Below the pieces are notes generated by a model that saw nothing but the letters and a program-made list of their open reading frames with translations, searched no databases and was not told where the DNA came from. A program made the translations under genes and the position numbers. Below, piece by piece: positions 52,856 to 62,193 of a stretch of DNA of 64,000 nt; position 1 is the stretch's first letter, and each line of letters starts with the position of its first letter. Source of the stretch: JBGQOG01 sp052113705 (GTDB taxonomy: Bacteria > Pseudomonadota > Alphaproteobacteria > Rhodobacterales > Rhodobacteraceae); assembly GCF_052113705.1 (NCBI RefSeq), contig NZ_JBGQOG010000020.1:15677-79676 (forward strand), in the 5' to 3' direction.

Positions 52856-53755
52856 TCACCAGCCCTGATCCCAGTCCGGCGCGCCCTGAAACCGCTGCAC
52901 CAGAAAGTCGATCAGCGCGCGTTGTTTCGCCGCCAGATGCCGCCCGGCGGGATAGAGCGCCGAGAGGGCGATTGCGGGCGCCTCATAGGCGGCCAGCACC
53001 GGGCGCAGCGTTCCGGCGCGGATCCGGGGACCGGCCACGAAACTCGGGGTCATCGTCAGGCCAAGGCCGCGTTCGGCGGCGGCCACACAGCCCTCGGCAT
53101 GGGCGAAAGAGATCCGCCCCTCGACCCGCAGCGGCGGCATGTCGCGGAAGGTCCAGCGGTGCGGATCGGCGAAATTGCCATCGAGAATGCAGTCATGGCC
53201 TGCCAGATCCTCGGGCGTGTGCGGCGTGCCGCGCGCGGCCAGATAGGCGGGGGAGGCCACACAGATCACCCGGATCGGGCAGAGCCTGCGGGCGATCAGG
53301 CTGGTGTCGCGGCTGGGGCCGATGCGCAGGGCGAGGTCGATCCCCTCATCCACCAGCGTCACCTGCCGGTCGGTCACCGCCACGTCCAGCGCCACCTCCG
53401 GATGCAGCAGCGCGAAATCGGCGAGCATCGGCGCCAGCACCTGCGCACTGAAACTGACCGGCACCGAGAGGCGCAGCCGCCCCTGCACCCGGTCGGAGGC
53501 GCTGCGCAAACTGGCATCCAGCGCGTCAAACTCCTCGATCAGGGGGCGCAGGCGCTGGTAATAGCCCAGCCCGATCTCGGTCGGGGCCACCGCGCGGGTG
53601 GAGCGGACCAGAAGCTGCACCCCGAGGTCGCTTTCGAGTTTCGCCACCAGCTTGGACGCCTGACCCGAGCTGACGCCCAGACGCTGCGCGGCGGCGGTGA
53701 AACTGCCCAGCTCAATCACGCTGACGAACATGCGGTCACAGCTCATACGGTCCAT
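52856..53755 (-). CDS. LysR-family regulator, likely of the quinone-detoxification operon
   Basis: A 299-residue LysR protein: HTH FVSVIELGSFTAAAQRLGVSSGQASKLVAKLESDLGVQLL and the effector domain typical of the AaeR/CrgA-like group (DLALRIGPSRDTSLIARRLCP, AYLAARGTPHTPEDLAGHDCILDG). It precedes the DoxX gene on the same strand; two palindromes between them are candidate sites. Cys residues in the effector domain (RRLCPIRVICVAS, HDCIL) might allow thiol sensing of quinones, but that is speculation. Confidence 0.9.
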   Translation of the reverse strand: MDRMSCDRMFVSVIELGSFTAAAQRLGVSSGQASKLVAKLESDLGVQLLVRSTRAVAPTEIGLGYYQRLRPLIEEFDALDASLRSASDRVQGRLRLSVPVSFSAQVLAPMLADFALLHPEVALDVAVTDRQVTLVDEGIDLALRIGPSRDTSLIARRLCPIRVICVASPAYLAARGTPHTPEDLAGHDCILDGNFADPHRWTFRDMPPLRVEGRISFAHAEGCVAAAERGLGLTMTPSFVAGPRIRAGTLRPVLAAYEAPAIALSALYPAGRHLAAKQRALIDFLVQRFQGAPDWDQGW

Positions 53756-54107
53756 GCAGGCTCCGGCAGATCTCCGTTTGCGGCAGGCTAATGGCTTGGC
53801 GTCTGTGGGGAAAGAGGCGGAATCACCGCCGTTGCGCACAGGGGCCGTGCGGCAGCGGCGGTGATTTGCCTGCACCGTGCGCGGTTTGCGGCGGATTCGC
53901 CTCGAAATGCGGCAGCGCGGAAATTGGATGCGGGTGCAGAAAATTTACCGCGCGGCCCGGCTTGTCTCGTTCGGATTTGACTTGGTCGCAAATGACAAAA
54001 GCGACATCGCCGGCTTGCGCTAAAACAGTGGTGCAGGGGGCATCTTTGACCCCCATCACGAAGGCCGCGCGCCGGTGCATCACCGTCGGCAAGACATAGG
54101 GTAGACC
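53756..54107. other. Divergent intergenic region before gbcA-like gene
   Basis: A 352-bp stretch with no coding frame. It contains the LysR promoter and the Rieske oxygenase promoter. An inverted repeat GTCGC (53985-53989) / GCGAC (54001-54005) lies about 100 bp before the oxygenase start. Confidence 0.6.
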
Positions 54108-55343
54108 ATGCTGGGAAGTTCTGAGACCCGCGCGCTGATGGATGCGCGCAAACCCGATCACGCGCTCGAGCAGGCGCTCTATTGCGACCCGGGTGTACTG
54201 GCGCTGGACCTCGAGCATCTGTTCTACAAGGAATGGCTTTTCGCCGTCCCCGCTTGCGAAATCCCGAAATCGGGGAATTTCGCCACGCTGCAGATCGGGG
54301 CCTATCCGGTCATCGTGGTGCGCGGCGCGGATAAATCGATCCGGGCCTTCCACAATGTCTGCCGCCACCGCGGTCAGCGGCTGTGCGCCAAAGACACCGG
54401 CTCCAGCCCGAAACTGGTCTGCCCCTATCACCAATGGACCTATGAGCTGGACGGCCGTCTGCTCTATGCCCGCGACATGGGGCCGGATTTCGACGCCTCG
54501 AAATACGGGCTGAAACCGGTTGCGGTGCAGGAAGTCGGCGGCATGGTCTTTGTTTGCCTCGCCGATAATCCGCCGGTCTTCGATGTGGCGGACAAGCTGG
54601 CCGAATACCTCGCGCCGAGCGGGCTGAACGATGCGAAAGTGGCGTTCTCCTCGACCATCACCGAGAAGGCCAACTGGAAACTGGTGATCGAGAACAACCG
54701 CGAATGCTATCACTGCGGCGGCTCGCACCCCTCGCTCTGCCGCACCTATTCCGACAACCCGGCGATGACGGCGATGGAAGGCCCGGATGCGGCCAGCCCG
54801 GATATTCTGGCGCATTGGTCGCGGTGCGAGGCGGCGGGTCTGCCCGCGCGTTTCACCCATCACCCGGATATGCAATGGCGTCTGGCGCGGATCCCGCTCC
54901 TGAACAACGCCGAGAGCTATACGATGAACACCAAGGCGGCGGTGACGAAACGCATGGGCAGCATGCCCTTCAACGATGCGGGCAGTCTGCTGTTCTTCCA
55001 CTATCCGAACACCTGGAACCACTTCCTCGGTGATCACGCCATCGTCTTCCGCGTGCTGCCGATCTCGGAAACCGAGACCGAGGTGACGACGAAATGGCTG
55101 GTGCATAAGGACGCCGTGGAAGGCGTTGATTATGATGTGAAAAACCTGACAGAGGTCTGGCTGAACACCAATGACGAAGACCGCCGCGTGGTCGAGGAAA
55201 ACCAGGCCGGCATCAACTCGCCCGCCTATGAACCCGGCCCCTATTCCAAGATCCAAGAAGAGGGCGTGATCCAGTTCATCGACTGGTACATCGGCAAGAT
55301 GCAAGGTGCCCTCGCGCCGCGTCCGGCCCTGGCAGCGGAGTAA
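54108..55343 (+). CDS. gbcA: Rieske oxygenase, glycine betaine monooxygenase-type (GbcA-like)
   Basis: The 411-residue oxygenase has the Rieske [2Fe-2S] ligands C85-H87 (NVCRHRG) and C105-H108 (VCPYHQW) and the mononuclear iron site in IENNRECYHCGGSHP. It matches the GbcA/stachydrine demethylase group that demethylates glycine betaine to dimethylglycine and formaldehyde. The reductase gene follows by 3 bp. Which quaternary amine is used cannot be told from the sequence alone. Confidence 0.9.
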   Translation: MLGSSETRALMDARKPDHALEQALYCDPGVLALDLEHLFYKEWLFAVPACEIPKSGNFATLQIGAYPVIVVRGADKSIRAFHNVCRHRGQRLCAKDTGSSPKLVCPYHQWTYELDGRLLYARDMGPDFDASKYGLKPVAVQEVGGMVFVCLADNPPVFDVADKLAEYLAPSGLNDAKVAFSSTITEKANWKLVIENNRECYHCGGSHPSLCRTYSDNPAMTAMEGPDAASPDILAHWSRCEAAGLPARFTHHPDMQWRLARIPLLNNAESYTMNTKAAVTKRMGSMPFNDAGSLLFFHYPNTWNHFLGDHAIVFRVLPISETETEVTTKWLVHKDAVEGVDYDVKNLTEVWLNTNDEDRRVVEENQAGINSPAYEPGPYSKIQEEGVIQFIDWYIGKMQGALAPRPALAAE

Positions 55344-55346
55344 GAG

Positions 55347-56426
55347 ATGGGATTCCCGACGCTGAAGACCTATGGCGCAACCCCTTGGAAGGATAGCGAA
55401 AAGCTGGAATGTGTGATGGTGGTGCCGGAAAACGCCACCACCGCCACCTTCACCTTCCGCGCGCCCTCGGGGGCCTGGTTCGACTATCTGCCGGGGCAGT
55501 TCATGACGCTGGAGCTGCCGGTGCCCGGCGGCACCGTGCACCGCACCTATACGATCTCGTCCAGTCCCTCGCGCCCCTTGTCGATCAGCCTGACGGTCAA
55601 GGCGCAGGCGGGCAGCATCGGCACCCGCTGGATGCTCGACCATCTGAAGCCGGGGATGCAGATCAAGGCCTTTGGCCCGGCGGGGATCTTCTCTTTTGCC
55701 CAGCATCCGGCGCAGAAATACCTGTTCATCTCGGCCGGGTCGGGCATCACGCCGATGATGTCGATGACCACCTGGCTCTGGGATGTCGGGCAAGAACCGG
55801 ACATCGCCTTTGTTTATGCCGCGCGCAAACCCTCGGAAATTCTCTTCCGCGAGCGGCTGGAGCATATGGCCAACCGGGTGCCGGGCATTGCGCTGCATTT
55901 CGTGGTGGAAGAGCTGGATCCGTTCCGTGCCTGGCCGGGCTATCGCGGGCGGCTGAACCAGATCATGCTCGGCCTCATGGCTTCGGATTACCTCGACCGC
56001 GAAGTCTTCTGCTGCGGGCCGGAGCCCTTCATGCAGGGCGTGCGCGACATGCTGACCGCGCTCGGCTATGACATGAACCGCTATCATCAGGAGAGCTTTC
56101 AGGCGCCGGTGCACAACGAGGCCGAAGCGCCGGAACTCGACGATACCGTGCCGGAAGAGGGCGCCAAGGCCGAGATCATCTTCTCGGTCTCGGGGATCAC
56201 CGCGGCCTGTACCGAGACGGATACCGTGCTCGGCGTGGCGAAAGCGGCGGGGCTGAACATTCCCTCGGGCTGCACTTTTGGTCTCTGCGGCACCTGCAAG
56301 GTCAAGAAGACCGGGGGCAATGTGCACATGGTCCATAACGGCGGGATTTCCGACGAGGATATCGAGGACGGCTATATTCTGGCCTGCTGCTCGCATCCGA
56401 TGGGGCCCGTCACGGTCGAAGTGTAA
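55347..56426 (+). CDS. gbcB: Ferredoxin-type reductase of the Rieske oxygenase (GbcB-like)
   Basis: A 359-residue electron-transfer flavoprotein. The N-terminal FAD domain has RTYTISSSPSRPLSISLTVK; the NAD domain has LFISAGSGITPMMSMTTWL and FCCGPEPFMQGVRDML; the C-terminal plant-type [2Fe-2S] ferredoxin has SGCTFGLCGTCKVKK with C-x4-C-x2-C and a distal Cys (ACCSHP). Its GTTG-free start follows GGAGTAAGAG. It passes electrons from NADH to the oxygenase. Confidence 0.92.
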   Translation: MGFPTLKTYGATPWKDSEKLECVMVVPENATTATFTFRAPSGAWFDYLPGQFMTLELPVPGGTVHRTYTISSSPSRPLSISLTVKAQAGSIGTRWMLDHLKPGMQIKAFGPAGIFSFAQHPAQKYLFISAGSGITPMMSMTTWLWDVGQEPDIAFVYAARKPSEILFRERLEHMANRVPGIALHFVVEELDPFRAWPGYRGRLNQIMLGLMASDYLDREVFCCGPEPFMQGVRDMLTALGYDMNRYHQESFQAPVHNEAEAPELDDTVPEEGAKAEIIFSVSGITAACTETDTVLGVAKAAGLNIPSGCTFGLCGTCKVKKTGGNVHMVHNGGISDEDIEDGYILACCSHPMGPVTVEV

Positions 56427-56620
56427 GGGCAGCGTCGGATCCGGCCCTGTCAGGGGCCGGGCCACGGGCCTTCAATTGAACGGGTGGTTTCTGATTGCAT
56501 CAGGCCGCCCCCCGCGCACCGCCTTCGGGCGGTGTTCGTGTTTGTGGGGATTTGGGCGGCATCCCGGGCCGCGATGCTGGTCCGGGACCCTGAGCTGGGA
56601 TGCCGGGCTTTGGGCCGGGC

Positions 56621-57217
56621 TCAGCCGCAGTCCTGCAGTCCGTTCGGGCAGTCATAGGCGCTCAGGATCAGTTCCAGATCCTCCAGCGCTTCCAGATAAT
56701 GGACGCGGTCCAGCGCCTCGATCTGGCGGGAGATGCAGCCGAAATTGATGCCCTCCAGCGCCAGATAAATCAGCCGGGTTTTGCGGCTGTCGGCGGCAGA
56801 GCCGACAAAGGCCTGCTCGACCTCGCGGCGGAATTCATCGAGCGAGGCCACCATTTCCGCATCTTCGAGAATCGCGGCCAAGAGGCCGGTGGGCGCGCTG
56901 CTTTTGGTCAGCAGCAGATCCCGCATCAGCCCCAGATAGGCCAGTGCCTTTTGCTGCGCCGTGCCGGGGCCGCTCAACCCGCCGGGCACCCGCGCCGCCA
57001 TTTCGCTGCGCATCAGATCGACATGCGCCTGCACCATGCCCCGTAACAGATGGTTTTTGGAGGGAAAATGGTACAAAAGCCCACCCTTCGACACCCCCGC
57101 CTGCGCCGCGACGGCGTCCAGCGACAGCCGCGCCGGCCCGTGCAACGTGGTCAATTCTTCAGCAGCCTGAAGCAGTCGTGTGCGTGTTTCACTCAGCTGA
57201 GAAGATTTTGGGGCCAT
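56621..57217 (-). CDS. TetR-family repressor, probably of the RND genes
   Basis: A 198-residue TetR protein. The HTH is RLLQAAEELTTLHGPARLSLDAVAAQAGVSKGGLLYHFPSKNHLL and the C-terminal ligand domain is of the TetR_C-type (AYLGLMRDLLLTKSSAPTGLL). It is divergent from the RND adaptor gene. A 16-bp palindrome lies 23 bp before its start, between the two genes, and is the expected operator. Note the C-terminal CPNGLQDCG end. Confidence 0.92.
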   Translation of the reverse strand: MAPKSSQLSETRTRLLQAAEELTTLHGPARLSLDAVAAQAGVSKGGLLYHFPSKNHLLRGMVQAHVDLMRSEMAARVPGGLSGPGTAQQKALAYLGLMRDLLLTKSSAPTGLLAAILEDAEMVASLDEFRREVEQAFVGSAADSRKTRLIYLALEGINFGCISRQIEALDRVHYLEALEDLELILSAYDCPNGLQDCG

Positions 57218-57239
57218 GCGTTTCGGGTCCGATTGACTT

Positions 57240-57255
57240 TACCGTCCAGACGGTA
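57240..57255. promoter_or_regulatory. TetR operator between the regulator and the RND adaptor
   Basis: TACCGTCCAGACGGTA, a perfect 7-bp inverted repeat with a CA centre. A TTGACT at 57233-57238 just before it may be the -35 of the adaptor promoter, so binding would occlude it. Confidence 0.8.
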
Positions 57256-57338
57256 CAGTGAAAGTGATAAATTTAGAAGCCTGATCTTGCCCCTACTGCT
57301 ATTATGGGCGGATCGCCACCTAGTTCAGGAGCTCTCTT

Positions 57339-58451
57339 ATGTTCAAACGCCTTTTCCTGGCGGTCATCCTCCTAGGGTTGATCGGGGGTGGGATTGTCGG
57401 GTTCAATATGTTCCGCGACAAGATGATTGCCCAGTATTTTGCCGGTATGACGCCGCCGCCGGTTGCCGTTTCGGTGACGGAAGCCAAAGCCGTGGTCTGG
57501 ACGCCGGGTGTGGATGCCATCGGCACGGCGAATGCCGCCGAAGGCGTCGATCTGGCGGTGGAGGCCGCAGGAATCGTGCGGGACGTGAAATTTGACGCCA
57601 ACAGCAAGGTCACCAAGGGCCAGCTGCTGCTGCAGATCGACGACCGCACCGAACAGGCGGATCTCGCGGCGGCCAAAGCCGGGCTGGTGCTGGCGCAGGC
57701 CAACCTTGAGCGCTCGCGCGAGCTGCAGTCGCGCGGCATCTCCTCGACCAATTCGCTGCAAACCGACGAAGCGGCGGCCACCGAGGCGCGCTCGGCGGTG
57801 GAGAAACTGCAAGCGACGCTGGAGCAAAAGCAACTGATGGCACCGTTCAACGGCACCATCGGCATCGCGCAGGTGGATCCGGGCCAATATGTGACGCCGG
57901 GCACGATCTATGCGACCTTGCAGGACCTGGACCGGATGCGCGTCGATTTCTCGATCCCCGAACAGGAGATTGCGTCGGTGAAGGTCGGCCTGCCGGTGGT
58001 GATCACCTCGGAAGTGGGCGATTTGACCGCAACCGGTTCGGTGATCGCGATCGAGCCGAAGATTGATCCGGCCTCGCGCCTGATCACGGTGCGGGCGGTG
58101 GTCGAGAACCCCTCGGGCCAGATCTACCCGGGCCAGTTCCTGCGGGTGCGCGTTGAACTTCCCCCCGAAGATGGCGTGATCTCGGTGCCGCAAACGGCGG
58201 TGACCTCCAACCTCTACGGCGCGTCGGTCTATGCGCTGCGGCCCGCCAAGGAAGAGGGGGGCATGCAAACCGTCGAGCAGGTCTTTGTCACCACCGGCCG
58301 CCGCTCCGGCGAGAACATCGAAATCGTCAAAGGCGTTGCGGCAGGGGATCAGGTGGTCACCGCCGGGCAGAACCGTTTGTCCAACGGCGCCAGTGTCACC
58401 GTCGACAATTCCGTGCAGCCGATTTCGGCCGCGGCCACGGCGTCAGAATAA
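57339..58451 (+). CDS. RND efflux periplasmic adaptor subunit
   Basis: A 370-residue membrane-fusion protein with an N-terminal membrane anchor (LFLAVILLGLIGGGIVGFNMF). The barrel-sandwich and hairpin domains show GIVRDVKFDANSKVTKGQLLLQIDDRTEQADL and the long helical hairpin AKAGLVLAQANLERSRELQSRGISSTNSLQTDEAAATEARSAVEKLQATLEQKQL, then APFNGTIGIAQVDPGQYVTPG. It ends 9 bp before the pump gene. AGGAG before the ATG. Confidence 0.94.
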   Translation: MFKRLFLAVILLGLIGGGIVGFNMFRDKMIAQYFAGMTPPPVAVSVTEAKAVVWTPGVDAIGTANAAEGVDLAVEAAGIVRDVKFDANSKVTKGQLLLQIDDRTEQADLAAAKAGLVLAQANLERSRELQSRGISSTNSLQTDEAAATEARSAVEKLQATLEQKQLMAPFNGTIGIAQVDPGQYVTPGTIYATLQDLDRMRVDFSIPEQEIASVKVGLPVVITSEVGDLTATGSVIAIEPKIDPASRLITVRAVVENPSGQIYPGQFLRVRVELPPEDGVISVPQTAVTSNLYGASVYALRPAKEEGGMQTVEQVFVTTGRRSGENIEIVKGVAAGDQVVTAGQNRLSNGASVTVDNSVQPISAAATASE

Positions 58452-58460
58452 GGACCGGCC

Positions 58461-61400
58461 ATGCATTTCTCGGAACTGTTCATCCGCCGGCCGGTGCTCT
58501 CCACCGTTCTGGCATCCTTTATCCTGCTTTTGGGCGTTTATGGCCTGAGCAATCTGCCCGTGCGGCAATATCCGGAGGTCGAGGAGACGGTGGTCACCGT
58601 CACCACGGTCTATGCCGGGGCGTCGCCGGAACTCATTCAGGGCTTTATCACCGCCCCCATCGCCGCCGCCGTGGCGACGACCGAAGATATTGACTATGTC
58701 TCCAGCTCCTCGACCCCGTCGGCGAGCGTAGTCTCGGTGCATATGAAACTCGGTGCCGATCCGGATGCCGCGCTGACCGGGGTTCTGGCCAAGGTGCAGC
58801 AGGTGCGCAGCGATCTGCCCTCCGGTGCAGAAGACCCGTCGATCGTGAAAGGCACCGGGCAGCAGTTCGCGCTGATGTATCTGGCGGCGCTGAACCCGAA
58901 CATGACGCCCGAACAGATGACGGAATATCTTGAGCGGGTGATCCGCCCGCGCATGTCCACCATCGAGGGCGTGGCCGAGATCCAGATCATCGGCGCCTCG
59001 AATTATGCGATGCGGGTCTGGATCGATCCGATCAAATTGGCGGCGCGCGGGGTCACCGCCTCGGAAGTGCTGGCGGCGATCAAGGCGTCGAACTTCCTTT
59101 CGGCGCCGGGCAAGACCGAGAATGAATTCGTGGCGCAGTCGATCACGCTGCAATCCACGCTGCAAACCCCCGAGGCTTTTGGCGCCTTGCCGCTGAAATC
59201 CGACGGGGATGCGGTGGTGCGTCTGCGCGACGTGGCGCAGGTTGAACTCGCGGCCGCTGAACGCAGCGAAATCGTGACCTTCAACGGCAAGCCCGGCACC
59301 TTCATCGGCGTCTTCCCGACGCCGGCCGCCAACCCGCTGACCACGGCGGCGGCGGTGGTGAAGGAACTGCCCGAGATCAACGCCAGCCTACCCGATGGCA
59401 TGAAGATGGAGCTCGTCTACGATTCCACCGAGACCATCAGCGCCTCGATTGACGAGGTGTTCAAGACGATCACCGAAGCCGTGGTGATCGTGGTTGTGGT
59501 GATCCTGCTCTTCCTCGGCTCGTTCCGCTCGGTGCTGATGCCGATTGCCACCATCCCGCTGTCGCTGGTGGGGGTTCTGGCACTGCTGCTGGCGCTGGGA
59601 TATTCGATCAACCTGCTGACCTTGCTGGCGATGGTGCTGGCGATTGGTCTGGTCGTCGACGATGCGATTGTGGTGGTGGAAAACATCCACCGCCATATCG
59701 AGGAGGGGATGAAGCCGCTGGCCGCCGCCATCAAGGGCATGCGCGAGATCACCGGCCCGATCGTGGCCATGACCATCACGCTGGCGGCCGTTCTGGCGCC
59801 GCTGGGCTTTACCGGCGGCCTGACCGGGGCCCTGTTCAGCGAATTTGCCTATACGCTGGCGGGGTCGGTGCTGATTTCGGGGCTGGTGGCGCTGACCATC
59901 ACGCCGATGATGTCGGCGCGGCTGTTGTCGCATGGCAATACCAGCCGTTTCCAGCGCACGGTCGACCGCGTGTTCGACGGCCTCGCCAATTGGTATGAGC
60001 GCCGGGTTTCCAGCTCGCTCGACTATCGCCCGGTGACCATGCTGATGGTGGCGGTGCTCCTGGGGGTGACGGGCTTCATGTTCCTCAACACCAAAAGCGA
60101 ACTGGCGCCGGAGGAAGATCAGGGCGTGCTCTTCGCCTTCCTGAACGGGCCGCGCTACGCGACCAAGGACTATACCCAGCTTTACACCGACGACATCTCG
60201 GTCAAGACCAAGGACATCGAAGAGGTCAAGGTGGACTTCTCCATCGCCGGTTTCGGCGGGGCAGCGAACACCGGGATCTACATCTGGTCGCTGAAGGACT
60301 GGGCCGAGCGCACCCGCTCGCAAGCCGAGATTCAGCAGGATATTCAGGCCCGTCTGGGCAAGAATACCGGGGTGGAGGGCTTTGTCTTTGCGCCGCCGAC
60401 CCTGCCGGGCACCGGCGGTGGCCTGCCGATCTCGATGGTGATCCAGTCGATCCATTCCGCCGACCGCGTGGTCGAGGTGGCCGATGAGATCAAGGCCAAG
60501 GCCGAGGCCTCGGGCAAGTTCATCGTCGTGCAGAACTCGCTGGCCTTTGACGCGCCGAAAGTGCGGCTGACCATCGACCGCGACCGGGCGGCGGCGCTGA
60601 ATGTGCCGGTGTCGGAGATCGGCGCGACGCTGGGTGTGCTGGTGGGCGGCGGTGCCGTGGCGCAGTTCGACATCGATTCGAACAGCTATGACATCATCAC
60701 CCAGGTGCCGCAGGAATGGCGCAACAACCCCGACAAGCTGGGCCGCTTCTTTGTGCGGGCTGCAACGGGCGAGATGGTACCGCTCTCGGCATTGGTCAGC
60801 ATCTCGACCGGGGCCGCCGCAGCGTCGATCGAGCAGTTTAACCAGCTGAACGCCGCCACGATCTCGGCGCTGCCCTTGCCGGGCATTTCCACCGGGCAGG
60901 GCCTGGCCGAGCTGAAGAGCATCTCGGATGAAGTGCTGCCGGACGGGTTCTTCCTCGACTATTCCGGCCAGTCGCGGCTGGAGGAAAGCCAGGGCAACAC
61001 CATCCTGATCGCCTTTGCGGCGGCGGTGCTGGTGATCTATCTCGTGCTGGCGGCGCAGTTTGAAAGCCTGCGGGACCCGTTCATCATCCTGATGTCGGTG
61101 CCGCTGTCGATCTTTGGCGCGATTGTACCGCTTAACCTCGGGCTCGGAACGCTGAACATCTACACGCAGGTCGGTCTGATCACGCTGATCGGTCTGATCA
61201 CCAAACACGGGATTCTGATGGTTGAATTTGCCAACCAGCAGCGCGAGGAACATGGGCTGAGCCGCCGCGAAGCCATTGTTGCAGCCGCGAAAACCCGTCT
61301 GCGGCCGATCTTGATGACCACCGCCGCCATGGCGCTTGCCGTGGTGCCGCTGATCCTGGCCGAAGGGGCCGGGGCTGCCGCGCGGCAGGCGATGGGCATC

Positions 61401-61541
61401 GTGATCTTCGCGGGGCTCCTGGTCGGGACCTGCTTCACCCTCTTTGTCGTGCCAATGTTCTACAGCCTGATCTCGCGCTCGGATGCGCAGTTCCTGATGG
61501 CGAAGATGGCGCATGTGAAAGAGGAGGGCAGCCCGGTCTGA
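58461..61541 (+). CDS. RND-family efflux pump, HAE-1 type
   Basis: A 1026-residue inner-membrane transporter with twelve membrane helices and two large periplasmic loops. Typical motifs are GLSNLPVRQYPEVEETVVTVTTVYAGASPELIQGFI, the proton-relay Asp pair in LAIGLVVDDAIVVVENI, and GLITLIGLITKHGILMVEFANQQREEHG. It resembles AcrB/MexB-like drug exporters. No outer-membrane channel gene is linked, so it must use a channel encoded elsewhere. Probably controlled by the TetR protein. A terminator follows 26 bp later. Confidence 0.95.
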   Translation: MHFSELFIRRPVLSTVLASFILLLGVYGLSNLPVRQYPEVEETVVTVTTVYAGASPELIQGFITAPIAAAVATTEDIDYVSSSSTPSASVVSVHMKLGADPDAALTGVLAKVQQVRSDLPSGAEDPSIVKGTGQQFALMYLAALNPNMTPEQMTEYLERVIRPRMSTIEGVAEIQIIGASNYAMRVWIDPIKLAARGVTASEVLAAIKASNFLSAPGKTENEFVAQSITLQSTLQTPEAFGALPLKSDGDAVVRLRDVAQVELAAAERSEIVTFNGKPGTFIGVFPTPAANPLTTAAAVVKELPEINASLPDGMKMELVYDSTETISASIDEVFKTITEAVVIVVVVILLFLGSFRSVLMPIATIPLSLVGVLALLLALGYSINLLTLLAMVLAIGLVVDDAIVVVENIHRHIEEGMKPLAAAIKGMREITGPIVAMTITLAAVLAPLGFTGGLTGALFSEFAYTLAGSVLISGLVALTITPMMSARLLSHGNTSRFQRTVDRVFDGLANWYERRVSSSLDYRPVTMLMVAVLLGVTGFMFLNTKSELAPEEDQGVLFAFLNGPRYATKDYTQLYTDDISVKTKDIEEVKVDFSIAGFGGAANTGIYIWSLKDWAERTRSQAEIQQDIQARLGKNTGVEGFVFAPPTLPGTGGGLPISMVIQSIHSADRVVEVADEIKAKAEASGKFIVVQNSLAFDAPKVRLTIDRDRAAALNVPVSEIGATLGVLVGGGAVAQFDIDSNSYDIITQVPQEWRNNPDKLGRFFVRAATGEMVPLSALVSISTGAAAASIEQFNQLNAATISALPLPGISTGQGLAELKSISDEVLPDGFFLDYSGQSRLEESQGNTILIAFAAAVLVIYLVLAAQFESLRDPFIILMSVPLSIFGAIVPLNLGLGTLNIYTQVGLITLIGLITKHGILMVEFANQQREEHGLSRREAIVAAAKTRLRPILMTTAAMALAVVPLILAEGAGAAARQAMGIVIFAGLLVGTCFTLFVVPMFYSLISRSDAQFLMAKMAHVKEEGSPV

Positions 61542-61566
61542 TCTGGCCCGCCTTGTACCATTCGGC

Positions 61567-61598
61567 AAAACCCCGGCACCCCTCGTGCCGGGGTTTTG
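61567..61598 (+). terminator. Terminator of the RND operon
   Basis: AAAACCCCGGCAC/GTGCCGGGGTTTT with a 5-base loop, then TGTA. Confidence 0.9.
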
Positions 61599-61733
61599 TA
61601 TCAAAAGGCGGTGTGGCCGCCGAGCCGCGCCCGGGCACTATACGCCGTACTGACAGAGCGGTGATTTGACCCGGAGCCGGGCCTTCGGCAGAGTCTGCTC
61701 AAAAGACGACACAATAAAAAAGCGAGCAGTACA

Positions 61734-61988
61734 ATGTCCCCGATCAGTTTTCACAGCGCCACCGGCGGCTTTGATTTCCTTGGCCTGCGCAAAGGCGCGG
61801 CCGGGAATGTCGAGATTGTCTATGATGATGGCGTGGCCCGCCGCATGGTCTGGCGGGTGCGTGGCCCCGTCGCCGAAGGTCAGTTGGGCGAGGCGCTTTC
61901 CCGCGTCATCCATCAGGCGCGGGTCATCCCGGCGCTTTACGCAGAGATGAAACGCCGCTCGATCGCCATTGAGGCGGTGATCTCCTGA
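61734..61988 (+). CDS. Small hypothetical protein
   Basis: An 84-residue frame, MSPISFHSATGGFDFLGLRKGAAGNVEIVYDDGVARRMVWRVRG..., with GC-rich third positions like genuine genes here. No obvious membrane segment and no known domain. The Shine-Dalgarno is weak (AGCAGTAC). It stands alone after the RND operon. Confidence 0.5.
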   Translation: MSPISFHSATGGFDFLGLRKGAAGNVEIVYDDGVARRMVWRVRGPVAEGQLGEALSRVIHQARVIPALYAEMKRRSIAIEAVIS

Positions 61989-62134
61989 GACGAAATTGTA
62001 CCCCTTGTTCACGGGGTACATGAGCAATGTGCCACGCCCGCCTCTGTTCCGGGGGCGGGTCTTTGCCTGTTCTGCGCCATCCTTCGGTCGGGGCGATGGA
62101 TCGCATGGGCTCTGTCATGTGTTTGATTTCGCAT

Positions 62135-62162
62135 AAAAAAACGGCCGGGACGAGCCCGGCCG
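62135..62162 (-). terminator. Terminator of the DUF1127 gene
   Basis: On the minus strand, CGGCCGGG/CCCGGCCG with a 5-base loop, followed by TTTTTTTATG. Confidence 0.9.
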
Positions 62163-62193
62163 AGGAAGAGGATCACGTCAGGGGAGCCGTGTC

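Noticed and set aside
53823..56465. An 880-residue open frame antisense to gbcAB
   Set aside because: It is His/Arg/Asp-rich, has no recognisable domain and mirrors the high-GC coding of gbcA and gbcB; typical shadow frame.
59388..61604. A 738-residue frame antisense to the RND pump
   Set aside because: Composition is His/Gln/Arg-rich with no motif; the sense strand has a full RND sequence.
62135..62193. CcsR-type sRNA downstream of the DUF1127 gene
   Set aside because: Only a plain terminator follows the stop; no tandem hairpins with C-rich loops are present there.
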